DNA of 64,000 nt from Pseudoxanthomonas sp. CF385 (GCF_900104255.1 NZ_FNKZ01000001.1:1-64000); one strand, 5' to 3'. Numbered from the stretch's first letter, positions 54,832-63,828 are shown. Program-made: numbers and translations. Notes: a model not told the origin generated them from the letters alone.

Positions 54832-54946
54832 GCACCCGTCGTGGCAAGCGACCAGGGGCGCCAAGCTGGTAATGGAACAGGGGCCAGCAATGCGCACGCC
54901 GGGGATGCCGGGGGCCGGTAGTCGGGGGACTGCCGGCCCCTTTTTT
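54832..54946 (+). ncRNA. Candidate RpoN-dependent small RNA
   Basis: About 115 nt from the predicted sigma-54 start to a strong terminator. No reading frame ends within it; the only frame (54830) runs through the terminator. The interior is purine-rich (GGTAATGGAACAGGGG). Strand, length and the promoter-terminator pair support a small RNA; no known family is recognised. Confidence 0.5.
54911..54946 (+). terminator. Intrinsic terminator of the RNA candidate
   Basis: Thirteen-base stem GGGGCCGGTAGTC / GACTGCCGGCCCC (one G-U pair) with a four-base loop, followed by TTTTTT. Confidence 0.88.
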
Positions 54947-54971
54947 ATGCGCGCAGGATACCAGAGCAAGA

Positions 54972-54999
54972 AAAAAGCCCGGCAAAAGCCGGGCTTTTT
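54972..54999. terminator. Bidirectional intrinsic terminator
   Basis: AAAAAGCCCGGC-AAAA-GCCGGGCTTTTT, a perfect twelve-base stem with poly-A on one side and poly-T on the other. It can stop the lipoprotein transcript from the right and any read-through from the left. Confidence 0.88.
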
Positions 55000-55044
55000 G
55001 TTAGGCGCCGACGCCCGGCAGGGCCGGAACAGGGGGGATCCAGA

Positions 55045-55148
55045 TTTCCCTACCGGACGTCGACATTGAACCTTTATTGCCGCTTACGTCAGAAAGCGAC
55101 GCAACCGGTCAACCTGTGTTCGCAGCCTGCGACGACCTACGTGGGAAA
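55045..55148. ncRNA. Structured stretch, candidate RNA, strand undetermined
   Basis: Paired segments nest in order: TTTCCC/GGGAAA (ends), CGTCG/CGACG, TTGA-CC/GG-TCAA, TTGC/GCAA and CGCTT/AAGCG around an eight-base loop. The result is a long imperfect hairpin of about 100 nt. It resembles regulatory RNAs in shape (a 6S-like comparison was considered but is weak). On the minus strand the terminator at 54972 would end it. Confidence 0.3.
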
Positions 55149-55179
55149 GCAACGGAGAACCCGCCCGAAGGCGGCCGGA

Positions 55180-55782
55180 TCAGCGCTCCTGCTGACGGAT
55201 GGCGTTGTCCGAACGCCTTTGCGGCCTGGGCGCCGGTTCCGAACGTTCCATCCGGGACGGCGCGGACCGTTCCATGCGCTGCGGGCGCTCGGCCGTCCGC
55301 GGCGCCGATGGCGACGGCGCCACGCGCGGCTGCCGGTATCCACCCTCGCCCACGCGCGGCTGGCCCGGGGCGGGTACGCCCTGCGGGGACTGCTGCGGGA
55401 TCTGCGGGTGCGAACCCCTTTCATGCCAGCGCCCCGTCGGGTCGCGCCACGGCGGCGGACGATTGCCACCGCCACCGCCGGGCGGCTTGGGCGTGTCGGG
55501 ACGCGGCGGGCGCGGATGGGAGGGATAGTAGGGGTAGTACGGGCCGCGGTACCCGTAGTACGGATAGCTCGAGTAGCCGCCGTAGCGATAAGGGCCGTAG
55601 TAGCCGTAGCCGCTGTAGACGCCCCCGCCCCCGTAATAGCCGCCGTACGGGTCGTAGTACTGGGTACTCGGTCGGCCGTGGTAGTAACCGCCCGGCGCGG
55701 TGTCGCCTACGTAGTCGTAGGTCGCGCAGCCGCCCAGCGCCAGGCTGGCGAAAGCGACTGCGGTCAGATAGATGCGCTTCAT
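55180..55782 (-). CDS. Tyr/Gly/Pro-rich lipoprotein
   Basis: 200 residues. A lipoprotein signal ends LGGCAT. The central region is rich in Tyr, Gly and Pro (YYGGGGVYSGYGYYGPYRYGG) and lacks a fold pattern. The C-terminal 70 residues are Arg, Pro and Ser-rich with repeated RMERS. Probably exposed at the envelope as an intrinsically disordered protein. Function unknown. ATG 55782 follows GGGGG. Confidence 0.7.
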   Translation of the reverse strand: MKRIYLTAVAFASLALGGCATYDYVGDTAPGGYYHGRPSTQYYDPYGGYYGGGGVYSGYGYYGPYRYGGYSSYPYYGYRGPYYPYYPSHPRPPRPDTPKPPGGGGGNRPPPWRDPTGRWHERGSHPQIPQQSPQGVPAPGQPRVGEGGYRQPRVAPSPSAPRTAERPQRMERSAPSRMERSEPAPRPQRRSDNAIRQQER

Positions 55783-55938
55783 GGCGGAACCCCCGTTACT
55801 CTGTGATCGCAGCATCGGCCCGCCGCTTTGAATCCGTGCTTAACCCTGCCTGTCGCCGTCGCCACGGCTCAGCCCCCGGAAAGCTTGGCCGGCCTGCCCG
55901 CCGGGGTCGTCGCCGACCTGATGCGTTAACCTTTCCCC

Positions 55939-56901
55939 ATGCCGATGCCCCCGCCTACCTTCGACGACATCCTCGCCGCCGCCGCCCGCATCGCGCCCCA
56001 CGCCCACCCCACCCCCGTGCTGCGATCGAACACCCTCGATGCCCTGGCCGGCTGCCGGCTGTATTTCAAGGCCGAACCGCTGCAGCGGGGGGGTGCGTTC
56101 AAGTTTCGGGGCGCCTGCAACGCCGTCTGGGCTCTGGATGAAGCCGAGGCCGCCCGGGGCGTGGTCACGCATTCCTCCGGCAACCACGGTGCGGCGCTCG
56201 CATTGGCCGCGCGTACCCGCGGTATCCCGTGCCACGTGGTCGTGCCCGAGGGGGCCAACGCCGCGAAGCTGGCCAACATCGCCCGCTATGGCGCCCAGAT
56301 CCACACCTGCGCCCCCACGATCGCGGCGCGCGAGGCCACCGCCGACCGCGTGCAGGCCGATACCGGCGCCGTCCTCATCCATCCCTACACCCATCCGCAC
56401 GTGATCGCGGGCCAAGGGACGGCGGCGCTGGAGCTGCTCAACGCCCACCGCCACATCGAAGCCGTCGTGGCGCCGGTGGGCGGCGGTGGCTTGCTGTCCG
56501 GTACGGCGATCGCGGCCGCGGCGTCCACACCGGGATGCCGCGTCCATGGCGCCGAGCCCACCGGCGCCGCCGACACCGCCGCGTCGCTGGCAGCCGGCAC
56601 GCGCAAGATCGATTTCGTACCCGACACGGTGTGCGACGGGCTCCGCGGCACGCTGGGCGAACCCAACTTCGCGGTGTTGCAGGCTCATGGCGTGACCGTG
56701 CATACGGTTCCCGACGATGAGACCCTGGCGGCCATGCGGCTGATATGGCAATGCCTGAAACTGCTGGTGGAACCGTCGTCGGCGATCGCGCTGGCGGCGA
56801 TCCTGCGCCATCGCGCGCTGTTCGCGGGCCAGGATGTCGGTGTGGTGCTCTCGGGCGGCAACGTCGACCTGGATGCGCTGCCTTGGGCGGTGGCCGCATG
56901 A
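55939..56901 (+). CDS. PLP-dependent threonine/serine dehydratase or racemase
   Basis: 320 residues. Fold type II. The PLP lysine is in GAFKFRGA (about residue 55), the phosphate loop is GGGGLLSG, and SSGNHGAA binds the carboxylate. C-terminal LSGGNVDL is typical. No ACT domain is present, so it is the short catabolic or serine-racemase-like form, not feedback-regulated IlvA. Substrate could be Thr or Ser. Its stop overlaps the ydcF-like start (ATGA). Confidence 0.9.
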   Translation: MPMPPPTFDDILAAAARIAPHAHPTPVLRSNTLDALAGCRLYFKAEPLQRGGAFKFRGACNAVWALDEAEAARGVVTHSSGNHGAALALAARTRGIPCHVVVPEGANAAKLANIARYGAQIHTCAPTIAAREATADRVQADTGAVLIHPYTHPHVIAGQGTAALELLNAHRHIEAVVAPVGGGGLLSGTAIAAAASTPGCRVHGAEPTGAADTAASLAAGTRKIDFVPDTVCDGLRGTLGEPNFAVLQAHGVTVHTVPDDETLAAMRLIWQCLKLLVEPSSAIALAAILRHRALFAGQDVGVVLSGGNVDLDALPWAVAA

Positions 56902-57506
56902 ACGCGCGTCGCGGGAAATCCAGGCGTGGCGTGCTGGGCTGGGCATGGCGCCTGCTGCTGCTGGTGCTGGTGTGGCTGGCCGGCGTCGCCGCCTACATCA
57001 TCTGGGTGGGGCAGCGCGACGACGCCGAGCGCGCGGACGCGATCATCGTGCTGGGCGCGGCGGCCTACGACGCGAAACCGTCCCCGGTGTTCGAGGAACG
57101 CATCCGCCACGGCATCGATCTGTACAACCGGGGCCTGGCGCCGAAGCTGATCTTCACCGGCGGTTATGGCGGCAAGGGAGCGCGCTTCTCGGAATCCCAG
57201 GTGGCCCGCCGCTATGCGTTGCGCCAGGGCGTGCCGGACAAGGCGATCCTCATCGAATCGCTGTCGCGCAACACGCACGACAACCTGCGCCAGGCATCGC
57301 AGGTGATGCAGCAGCACAACCTGCACAAGGTCATCGTCGTCAGCGATCCGCTGCACATGGCGCGCGCGCTCCGCATCAGCAAGGAACTCGGCATCCGCGC
57401 GGTGGGTTCGCCCACGCCGACCAGCCGCTTCCGCACGTTCGCGACGCGCTGGCGCTTCCTGCTGCAGGAAGTCTATTTCTTCCATCGCGACCGCCTGCCG
57501 CGCTGA
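56898..57506 (+). CDS. YdcF family protein (DUF218)
   Basis: 202 residues. One N-terminal membrane anchor (about 15-35) and a DUF218 domain outside it: ADAIIVLGAAAYDAKPSPVFEERI, KLIFTGGYGG, ESLSRNTHDN and VVSDPLHMARAL. Some members (SanA, ElyC) affect envelope integrity; the reaction is not known. Coupled to the dehydratase by a four-base overlap, though a shared pathway is not obvious. Confidence 0.88.
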   Translation: MNARRGKSRRGVLGWAWRLLLLVLVWLAGVAAYIIWVGQRDDAERADAIIVLGAAAYDAKPSPVFEERIRHGIDLYNRGLAPKLIFTGGYGGKGARFSESQVARRYALRQGVPDKAILIESLSRNTHDNLRQASQVMQQHNLHKVIVVSDPLHMARALRISKELGIRAVGSPTPTSRFRTFATRWRFLLQEVYFFHRDRLPR

Positions 57507-57555
57507 ACGCGTGGCGTATGATGGCCGCGTTCGCCCTGTCACCCCGGACTCCCCC

Positions 57556-57984
57556 ATGAAGATCGACGGCACGCGCAAGCAGGACCGCGCCACCGAACTG
57601 GTGCTGACCTACTACGCCGCGTTCAACCGGGGAGACTGGGAAGGCATGCTGGCCATGCTCACCGACGACGTGGTGCACGACCTCAACCAGGGCGCGCGCG
57701 AAACCGGCAAGGAGGCGTTCGCGGCATTCCTCGGCCGGATGAACGCGAGCTACCGCGAACAGCTGCGCAACATCGTGGTGCTGGCCACCCAGGACGGTAA
57801 TCGCGCCGCCGCCGAGTACATCGTGCATGGCGAGTACCTGCATACCGACGAAGGCCTGCCGCCCGCGAGCGGCCAGACCTATGCATTGCCGGGCGGCGCG
57901 TTCTTCGACATCCGCGACGACGGGATCGCCCGCGTCACCAACTACTACAACCTGCAGGACTGGATCGCGCAGATTTCGCGCTGA
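57556..57984 (+). CDS. SnoaL/ketosteroid-isomerase-like protein
   Basis: 142 residues. The alpha+beta barrel pattern of NTF2-like proteins is seen: ELVLTYYAAFNRGDWEGMLAMLTDDVVHDL (helices and first strand), then AEYIVHGEYLHT and FFDIRDDGIARVTNYYN. Polar residues line the expected pocket, but a catalytic Asp/Tyr pair cannot be assigned. Substrate unknown. It converges on bioC with ten bases between. Confidence 0.82.
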   Translation: MKIDGTRKQDRATELVLTYYAAFNRGDWEGMLAMLTDDVVHDLNQGARETGKEAFAAFLGRMNASYREQLRNIVVLATQDGNRAAAEYIVHGEYLHTDEGLPPASGQTYALPGGAFFDIRDDGIARVTNYYNLQDWIAQISR

Positions 57985-57994
57985 TCGAGCCGGT

Positions 57995-58894
57995 TCACTC
58001 GCCCCGTCGACGGATGGGAATCCGCGACAGCGGTACCGCCGCGATGTCCTCGCCCTGCCCGCGGATCGGTGCGCCGGGCGGCGGCGCCCACGCGTGGGCA
58101 TACAGCACTTCCCAGGTACTCGGCAGCGTGCCGTCGTCCCGACGCAGCGGTTCGTAGGCGGCCGCGGCCGCGGCGAAGCGCGAGCGTCCGGTCAGCGTGT
58201 GCCGACGACGATGCAACGCATTCGTCGCGCCCATCGCGCGCAGCTCGCGCATCAGGCTGGGCAGGTCGTCGTAGGTCAGGGTGAAGCGGTCGCGGTCCAG
58301 TACGGGATCGCGGAACCCCGCCATCACCAGCGCGTCGCCGAACTGGGCGATGGGCGGGAACGGGCTCACGTGCGGCGAGGCGTCGCCCTGCGCGAACGCG
58401 TCGCGCAGTTCCTGCAGGGTTTCCGGGCCGAAGGTGGAACACACCAGCAGCCCGCCGGGCTTCAACACACGGCGGAAGTTGGCGAACGCCGCCGGCAGGT
58501 CGTCGACCCACTGCAGGCTCAGGTTGCAGAACAGCACGTCGACGCTCGCCTCCGCGATCGGCAGCGCGCGCAGGTCCGCGCAGACGCGCGCGAAGGGCTT
58601 CCACCACCCGGCCTGCTTCTTCGCCTCGCGCAGCATCGGCAGGGCCAGGTCCAGCGCGATCACCCGCGCCTTGGGCCAACGCTTGCGCATCGCAGCGGCG
58701 GCATGCGCAGGCCCACAGCCGACATCCAGCACGACGGCGGGTTCGGCGCCCTCCGGACCCGTGCGCAGCGCGAAGTAATCCAGCGATTCCATCAATCGCT
58801 TTTCCACTTCGTGCTGCAGGGCCGCCGCCGCGTCGTAACCGGCCGCAGAGCGCGAGAACGCGCGGCGGATGTGGCGTTGATCGAATGTACTCAC
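57995..58894 (-). CDS. bioC: Malonyl-ACP O-methyltransferase BioC
   Basis: 299 residues from GTG 58894. It methylates the carboxylate of malonyl-ACP so that the fatty acid cycle can build pimeloyl-ACP. SAM motif DVGCGPAHAAAAM (motif I) and CNLSLQWVDDLPAAF are typical of BioC. The GTG overlaps the bioH stop (GTGA). Last gene of the bioBFHC run; the length is above E. coli (251) because of a C-terminal extension. Confidence 0.9.
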   Translation of the reverse strand: MSTFDQRHIRRAFSRSAAGYDAAAALQHEVEKRLMESLDYFALRTGPEGAEPAVVLDVGCGPAHAAAAMRKRWPKARVIALDLALPMLREAKKQAGWWKPFARVCADLRALPIAEASVDVLFCNLSLQWVDDLPAAFANFRRVLKPGGLLVCSTFGPETLQELRDAFAQGDASPHVSPFPPIAQFGDALVMAGFRDPVLDRDRFTLTYDDLPSLMRELRAMGATNALHRRRHTLTGRSRFAAAAAAYEPLRRDDGTLPSTWEVLYAHAWAPPPGAPIRGQGEDIAAVPLSRIPIRRRGE

Positions 58895-59661
58895 GCGGCC
58901 GCCTCCAGCTCGGGCAGGAAGGCCTCCAGCGCATCGACAACGAGATCGGCGTGACCGAGGAACGGCGCGTGGCCACCGCCGGCGATCTCGACGTAGCGTC
59001 CGCCGGGCGTCAGTGCCGATGCGGCACGCATGGCCTTCGCCGGGACCAGCAGGTCGCGACGGCCGGCGATCCACACGCTGGGCACGCGGATCGCGGGCAG
59101 GTTCGCGCGCAGGTCGCTCTGCTCCAGCAGGCGCAGGCCTGCCTGCAGGGCCGATGGCGTGGGTTCGCCACGCGCGTACAGGTCGCGCTTGAGGCTGCGC
59201 AGTTCGCTGCGTGCGTGCTCCGAGCCCATCGTGTCCAGCGCCAGGAAACGTTCCAGCGTGCCGGCATAGTCGTTGCGCAGGTCGTCGCCGAACTGGGCGA
59301 ACACATGCGCCTCGACCGCGTGCGGCCAGTCGTCGGCGCGCACGAAGCGCGGCGTGGCCGCGATCATCGCCAGGCCGCGCATCTGCGACGAACGCGCGGC
59401 CGCCTCCAGCGCGAACAGCCCGCCCAGCGACCAGGCCAGCCAGGCGGCGGGCGGCGTGCGTGCGAGCACCGCATCGACGGTCGCATCGAGCGATAGCGCG
59501 ACATCGCTGTCGCGGCTATGGCCATGGCCCGGCAGGTCGACCAGATGCAAGGTGTAGCGGGAGGACAGGCGTTGCACCAGCGGCGCGAACACGCCGCCAT
59601 GCAGGGCCCAGCCATGCAGCAGCACCAGGGAGGGGCCGCTGCCGGTGGTTTCGATATGCAT
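58891..59661 (-). CDS. bioH: Pimeloyl-ACP methyl ester carboxylesterase BioH
   Basis: 256 residues. Removes the methyl group set by BioC to release pimeloyl-ACP. The nucleophile is Ser in AWSLGG, the oxyanion region is LHGWALHG, and the His is in GGHAPFLGH. The Trp before Ser and the LHGW motif are BioH-like. The stop overlaps the bioC start. Located between bioF and bioC on one strand. Confidence 0.9.
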   Translation of the reverse strand: MHIETTGSGPSLVLLHGWALHGGVFAPLVQRLSSRYTLHLVDLPGHGHSRDSDVALSLDATVDAVLARTPPAAWLAWSLGGLFALEAAARSSQMRGLAMIAATPRFVRADDWPHAVEAHVFAQFGDDLRNDYAGTLERFLALDTMGSEHARSELRSLKRDLYARGEPTPSALQAGLRLLEQSDLRANLPAIRVPSVWIAGRRDLLVPAKAMRAASALTPGGRYVEIAGGGHAPFLGHADLVVDALEAFLPELEAAA

Positions 59662-59719
59662 GCGCGTATTGTCGCCGATCACGCACGGCGAGGCGCATCC
59701 CGGGCGGGAGACGCGCGCG

Positions 59720-60919
59720 CTAGGCGACGGCGCCGTGCACGCGCTGCACGGCGTCCCACGACCGCGCCAGCGTGGCGACCAGCGCGTCCACATCCTGCGG
59801 CGAATGGAGCGCGGACAGGGTGACGCGCAGGCGCGCCTTGCCGTCCGGCACTGTCGGCGGGCGGATCGCCGGCACCAGGTAGCCGGCGCTGTCCAACGCG
59901 GCGGACAGGGCCAGCGCATTGCCGTCGCTGCCGCACAGGACCGGCTGGATCGGCGATTCGGAGGCCATCAGCTGCAGGCCGGCACGTTGCGCGCCGATGC
60001 GGAACCGGTCGACCAGCATCTGCAGCTTCTCGCGGCGCCATTGGTCCTTGCGCGCGTGCCTGACCGCGACCCGCGTCGCGGCCGCCAGCGCGGGCGGCAT
60101 CGCGGTGGTGTAGATGTACGGCCGCGCGGTTTCCGCGAGGTGCTGGATGAGCGTCTCTTCGCCCACGACCACTGCGCCGTACCCGCCGAGCGCCTTGCCC
60201 AGCGTGACCAGCTGCAAGGGCACGTCGGCCACGCCCATGCGCGCCTCGGCCACGCTGCCACGGCCCTCCGGCCCGCGCACGCCCACGCCATGGGCGTCAT
60301 CGACGAAGAACAGCGCCTGCTGCATGCGTGCGACCAGACTCAGTGCGCGCAAGGGCGCGGTGTCGCCGTCCATGCTGAAGACACCGTCCGTGGCCAGCAT
60401 CGCGGCGCCATCCGGTTGCAGTTTCAGCTGACGGAGTGCGCCTTCCGGATCGAGGTGCGGGTACCGGCGCAGCTTCGCGCCCGCCAGCCGAGTCGCATCG
60501 AGCAGGCTGGCGTGGTTCAGGCGGTCCTGGACGCACACGTCGCCGTCCTCGAGCAGGGCCTGCTGCACGGCCAGGTTCGCGAGGAAGCCGCTGCCGAACA
60601 ACAGCGCGCGGGGGTAGCCGAGCCAATCGGCGATCTCGCGCTCCAGGCCTTCGTGCGCCGCATGGTGGCCGCTGACCAGGTGGGAAGCGCCCGCCCCCGC
60701 CCCGTCCCGGCCTGCCGCGTCCTGCAGGGCGGTGGTGACTTCGAACTGCTGGGCCAGGCCGAGGTAATCGTTGCTGCTGAATTCGGTGAGCCAGCGGCCG
60801 TCGACCTCCACCCGCACGCCGTCGCGGCGGTGGATGGTGCGCCGCGCGCGCTGGCGCGACAGCGCGACGCGTTGCTGGCGCTGGGCGAGGATGCGGTCGT
60901 GCAGGTCGAGACGGGTCAT
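59720..60919 (-). CDS. bioF: 8-amino-7-oxononanoate synthase
   Basis: 399 residues. Joins pimeloyl-ACP and alanine with loss of CO2, the first ring-building step of biotin. PLP Lys is in [27 protein letters not shown] and [17 protein letters not shown] are AONS motifs. It lies between bioB (123 bases upstream on this strand) and bioH (58 bases downstream). Confidence 0.96.
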   Translation of the reverse strand: MTRLDLHDRILAQRQQRVALSRQRARRTIHRRDGVRVEVDGRWLTEFSSNDYLGLAQQFEVTTALQDAAGRDGAGAGASHLVSGHHAAHEGLEREIADWLGYPRALLFGSGFLANLAVQQALLEDGDVCVQDRLNHASLLDATRLAGAKLRRYPHLDPEGALRQLKLQPDGAAMLATDGVFSMDGDTAPLRALSLVARMQQALFFVDDAHGVGVRGPEGRGSVAEARMGVADVPLQLVTLGKALGGYGAVVVGEETLIQHLAETARPYIYTTAMPPALAAATRVAVRHARKDQWRREKLQMLVDRFRIGAQRAGLQLMASESPIQPVLCGSDGNALALSAALDSAGYLVPAIRPPTVPDGKARLRVTLSALHSPQDVDALVATLARSWDAVQRVHGAVA

Positions 60920-61042
60920 GGGGTCGGCACCGGAACTGGGGAACGTCGATGGACGCCCCCGGGACGCGGCGACGGCGACGCGCCGGGACGCGATGCCCGC
61001 GCCGGCGTGATGGCCTTCGTCCTGCCCCCTGGTGCGCCCCGA

Positions 61043-62119
61043 CTACGCCGCCTGGCCGCAGGACGGCGCAGGACGGGTGATGTCGGCATGCACCGTACCG
61101 CTGCCGGCGGCTTCCATTCTGTGATGGTCGTGCACGTTTTCCACCTGCACCGCCATCGGCCGCAGGCCCAGCCGGGCGAACAGGGCCTGGTCGCGCTCGG
61201 TGTCCGGGTTGCCGGTGGTCAGCAGCTTCTCGCCGTAGAAGATCGAATTGGCGCCGGCCATGAAGCACAGCGCCTGCAGCTCGTCGCTCATCGCCTCCCG
61301 GCCCGCCGACAGCCGCACCATCGAGGCCGGCATGGTGATGCGCGCGACGGCGATCGTGCGGACGAATTCGAACGGATCCAGCGCGACCGTGCCGTGCAGC
61401 GGCGTGCCGGCCACCTGCACCAGCTGGTTGATCGGCACCGAGTCGGGGTGCGCCGGCAGGTTGGCCAACGCCTGCAGCAGGCCCGCGCGCTGATCGCGCG
61501 ACTCGCCCATGCCGACGATGCCGCCGCAGCAGGTCTTCATGCCGGCATCGCGCACGTGCGCCAGCGTGTCCAGGCGGTCCTGGTACTCGCGGGTGTGGAT
61601 GATGTCACCGTAGAACTCGGGCGCCGTATCCAGGTTGTGGTTGTAGTAGTCCAGGCCGGCATCCCTCAGCGCATGCGCTTGGTCGCCGCTCAGCATGCCC
61701 AGCGTCGCGCAGGTCTCCAGGCCCAACGCCTTCACGCCGCGGATCATCTCGGCGACCTTCGGGATGTCGCGGTCCTTCGGCGACCGCCACGCCGCGCCCA
61801 TGCAGAAGCGCGAGGCGCCCGCCGCCTTGGCCTGTGCGGCCTTCGCCAGCACCTGCTCCGTGTCCATCAGCTTCTGGGCCGTCACGCCGGTGTCGTAGCG
61901 CTGCGCCTGCGGGCAGTAGGCGCAGTCCTCGGGACAGCCGCCGGTCTTCACCGACAGCAGCGTGGACACCTGCACTTCGGCCGGATCGAAATGGGCCCGG
62001 TGCACGCCGGCGGCCCGATGCAGCAGCTCGGGAAACGGCAGGTCGAACAGGGCCAGCAGCTCGTCGCGCCGCCAGTCGTGACGCAGACTGGGGGGCGGAC
62101 TGGAAATGTGCAAAGACAT
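61043..62119 (-). CDS. bioB: Biotin synthase
   Basis: 358 residues. A radical SAM enzyme that inserts sulfur into dethiobiotin. The CxxxCxxC is [12 protein letters not shown], binding the 4Fe-4S cluster. Later ligands include Cys in [18 protein letters not shown] and the Arg of the 2Fe-2S site (IARITMP...). Start chosen for [11 protein letters not shown] BirA-type operator lies 52 bases upstream, so the operon should respond to biotin. Confidence 0.97.
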   Translation of the reverse strand: MSLHISSPPPSLRHDWRRDELLALFDLPFPELLHRAAGVHRAHFDPAEVQVSTLLSVKTGGCPEDCAYCPQAQRYDTGVTAQKLMDTEQVLAKAAQAKAAGASRFCMGAAWRSPKDRDIPKVAEMIRGVKALGLETCATLGMLSGDQAHALRDAGLDYYNHNLDTAPEFYGDIIHTREYQDRLDTLAHVRDAGMKTCCGGIVGMGESRDQRAGLLQALANLPAHPDSVPINQLVQVAGTPLHGTVALDPFEFVRTIAVARITMPASMVRLSAGREAMSDELQALCFMAGANSIFYGEKLLTTGNPDTERDQALFARLGLRPMAVQVENVHDHHRMEAAGSGTVHADITRPAPSCGQAA

Positions 62120-62584
62120 CGCGGACTCGCGCGGATAGAGTCGGGGAAGTCTGGAAACCACGGACGGAGCTGTCAACCGCATGGATGCCGGTTTAGTTGA
62201 CAGGTGGCGCATGGCCTGCCGATGGCTGCTGCCACCCCTGTAGGATCCGGGAAAAGGTGAGACTCGTTGGTGCAAAAAGCGAGACCGTTTCGCCGAAAAG
62301 ACGAGATTTTTCGGGAGCTTTCAGCTGCGCAAACGTGCGCAAAATAGCCGGAGTTATGCACATTAGGCGTCTATTTCGCCGATCTTGACTCACTAGGCAC
62401 CCTCCCCGCCACCTGAATCGACGTGTTGCTGGCAAGGCCGCTACCCGTGCTGCCAAAGCAGGGCATCGGGCTGGTTACATGGGCGGCCACCAAAGCCCAT
62501 GCATACAGGCCGCAGCCAATACGCCCCCTACGAGCGAGCGCGCCGGACCGCTCGCGCGCCGACTTGCCGCGGGGGCCAGGGCGC
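62120..62584. other. Gene-poor region and boundary upstream of bioB
   Basis: 465 bases. The left part holds the biotin operator. From about 62250 the sequence turns AT-rich (AAAAAGCGAGACCGTTTCGCC). GCGCAAACGTGCGCAAAAT is a short direct repeat. A frame on the minus strand at 62371-62619 is open but has no start context and no recognised family, so it was not called. The lower GC suggests the edge of an insertion. Confidence 0.4.
62171..62202. promoter_or_regulatory. BirA-type biotin operator
   Basis: TGTCAACC and AGTTGACA flank a 16-base spacer, close to the BirA operator of gammaproteobacteria (TTGTMAACC-N14-16-GGTTKACAA type). It lies 52 bases upstream of the bioB start and should repress bioB when biotin is ample. 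Confidence 0.75.
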
Positions 62585-63454
62585 TCAGCGGGTACGCTCC
62601 TCCCACGGCTGCCAGGCACTCATGCCGCGCGGCAATACCAGCAGAGTTAGCGTCGTGTCGTACTCAGTCGCGGAAATTTTCATCTCACGAACTGACAGCT
62701 GTTTCGGTGCGTGAGGAAACCATGTCGCCGCCGCAACCTCCATGCCAGCACGGTCATCGCTGATGGAGTCGTTAGCGGCTAAAGATCCTGCGGGGACTTC
62801 AACCAATTGCTTACGAGACCGGAAAAATGCTCCATTCCTTGCTGCCGCGGTGCTCGAGAATGCCCACTTCATAAAGCCATCGCGATGGACAATGAGAACG
62901 GCAGCCAAGTCCGTATGCTTCAACCATCGCAGCGTGACCGCTGTTAGCGAAACGCCGTACCTTGCGGCGCACGCACCCAATCCCTGGAAATCCGCGCACC
63001 CGCTCATCTGCTCGCGAAAATCGTTGAGCGGCATCAGCAACGTTGCTGCAAATGCATCTGCCTGTGCCTCAACCGTGACCTCGTCTGTGTCACGGTTTAC
63101 AACATCGTCCTCTGCACAGCTGAACTGATCACGCTGCTGGCGATGAAGAACGTAGTGCCCCAGCTCGTGAGCTTGAGTGAACCGAATTCGGCCGGGCGAC
63201 CTGATAGCTTCGTTGTATAGCAAACACCACTTGCTCTTTTCATCGTTAGCGAAAAGAGCGCCCTCAAACCCCGGTATGCGAGCCGCTTTCACCTCAGTGA
63301 TAGGGTCCTTCCAACCCAACTGGTTGGCAGCGTCCTGAGCCAGCTCGCCCACATCCACAGGAAATCTCCGTGTGCCGTGGAACTGGGCAAACAGATCAAG
63401 AACATGAGTGAACTTGTATGCCGCCTTTGACGGCGTCAGCTCCACAGTCATCAA
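62585..63454 (-). CDS. ImmA/IrrE family metalloprotease
   Basis: 289 residues. The zinc motif HELGHYVLHR with a downstream Glu in EAQADAFAATLLMP is the ImmA/IrrE signature. These proteases cut a partner XRE repressor to switch on mobile elements or stress genes (known for ImmA of ICEBs1). Its ATG overlaps the xre stop, so the two are coupled. The C-terminal 130 residues are unlike the core and may sense a signal. Composition is lower in GC than the chromosome. Confidence 0.88.
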   Translation of the reverse strand: MMTVELTPSKAAYKFTHVLDLFAQFHGTRRFPVDVGELAQDAANQLGWKDPITEVKAARIPGFEGALFANDEKSKWCLLYNEAIRSPGRIRFTQAHELGHYVLHRQQRDQFSCAEDDVVNRDTDEVTVEAQADAFAATLLMPLNDFREQMSGCADFQGLGACAARYGVSLTAVTLRWLKHTDLAAVLIVHRDGFMKWAFSSTAAARNGAFFRSRKQLVEVPAGSLAANDSISDDRAGMEVAAATWFPHAPKQLSVREMKISATEYDTTLTLLVLPRGMSAWQPWEERTR

Positions 63455-63774
63455 GGGCTCTTCTTGAACGACTCCATGATCTGGCGCATTACAGCTTTGC
63501 CGCTTGCATCAAGATCCTTGTAGTTACGAAAGAAGGCTTCGTCCACATGCGCTTCTGCAGGCGTTGTCACTTCGTCTTCAAGAAAGTAGGCGACCGGTTG
63601 GCCAAGGATCTTAGCGAGCGCATCGAGCTTCTCCGCAGAGGGCTTAGGAGCGGGACGATTTTCCAGCTCCCATAGGTAGCTCTTGCTCATTCCGGCCCCT
63701 GAGGCCAGCTCATCTAACGTCAACCCTCGCTCCTTTCGAAGCGCGCGGATCTTGTCGCCCAGTTTCGTGCTCAT
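63451..63774 (-). CDS. XRE family transcriptional regulator
   Basis: 107 residues. The Cro/C1-type HTH spans about 6-65: LGDKIRALRKERGLTLDELASGAGMSKSYLWELENR. The C-terminal 35 residues (TPAEAHVDEAFFRNYKDLDASGKAVMRQIM) look like a helical arm that the ImmA protease may recognise. Operators with CGGTA-N6-TACCG and GTTCG-N6-CGAAC lie upstream, the first across its own -10 region, so autoregulation is likely. Confidence 0.88.
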   Translation of the reverse strand: MSTKLGDKIRALRKERGLTLDELASGAGMSKSYLWELENRPAPKPSAEKLDALAKILGQPVAYFLEDEVTTPAEAHVDEAFFRNYKDLDASGKAVMRQIMESFKKSP

Positions 63775-63802
63775 AACATTGTTAATATTTCGTTACATTC
63801 CC

Positions 63803-63818
63803 CGGTACCACTATACCG
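63803..63818. promoter_or_regulatory. Operator-like palindrome in the xre promoter
   Basis: CGGTA-CCACTA-TACCG. On the minus strand it overlaps TATAGT, the likely -10 element of xre. CCGAAC continues from its right arm. Confidence 0.6.
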
Positions 63819-63828
63819 AACTTTCTGT

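Larger units (their letters stand above)
54737..55179. other. Protein-free region between mnmG and a lipoprotein gene
   Basis: 443 bases with no supported protein. It contains a sigma-54 promoter (54805-54820), a terminated RNA candidate, a bidirectional terminator and a structured stretch, each listed separately. Short frames here cross the terminators and are rejected. Confidence 0.7.

Noticed and set aside
54830..55069. Small frame within the sigma-54 transcript
   Set aside because: It runs through two intrinsic terminators and codes for a composition typical of non-coding DNA.
55045..55148. 6S RNA identity for the long hairpin
   Set aside because: The central bulge has the wrong shape (3 versus 17 unpaired bases), the end stem is short and the neighbours are not the usual ones. 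Kept only as an unnamed structured stretch.
62354..62363. TTATGCACA resembling a DnaA box
   Set aside because: A single site with one mismatch and no cluster, iterons or replication gene nearby.
62371..62619. 82-codon frame on the minus strand upstream of bioB
   Set aside because: No ribosome binding site, no recognised family and overlap with the immA end. It may be a gene remnant, but this cannot be supported.
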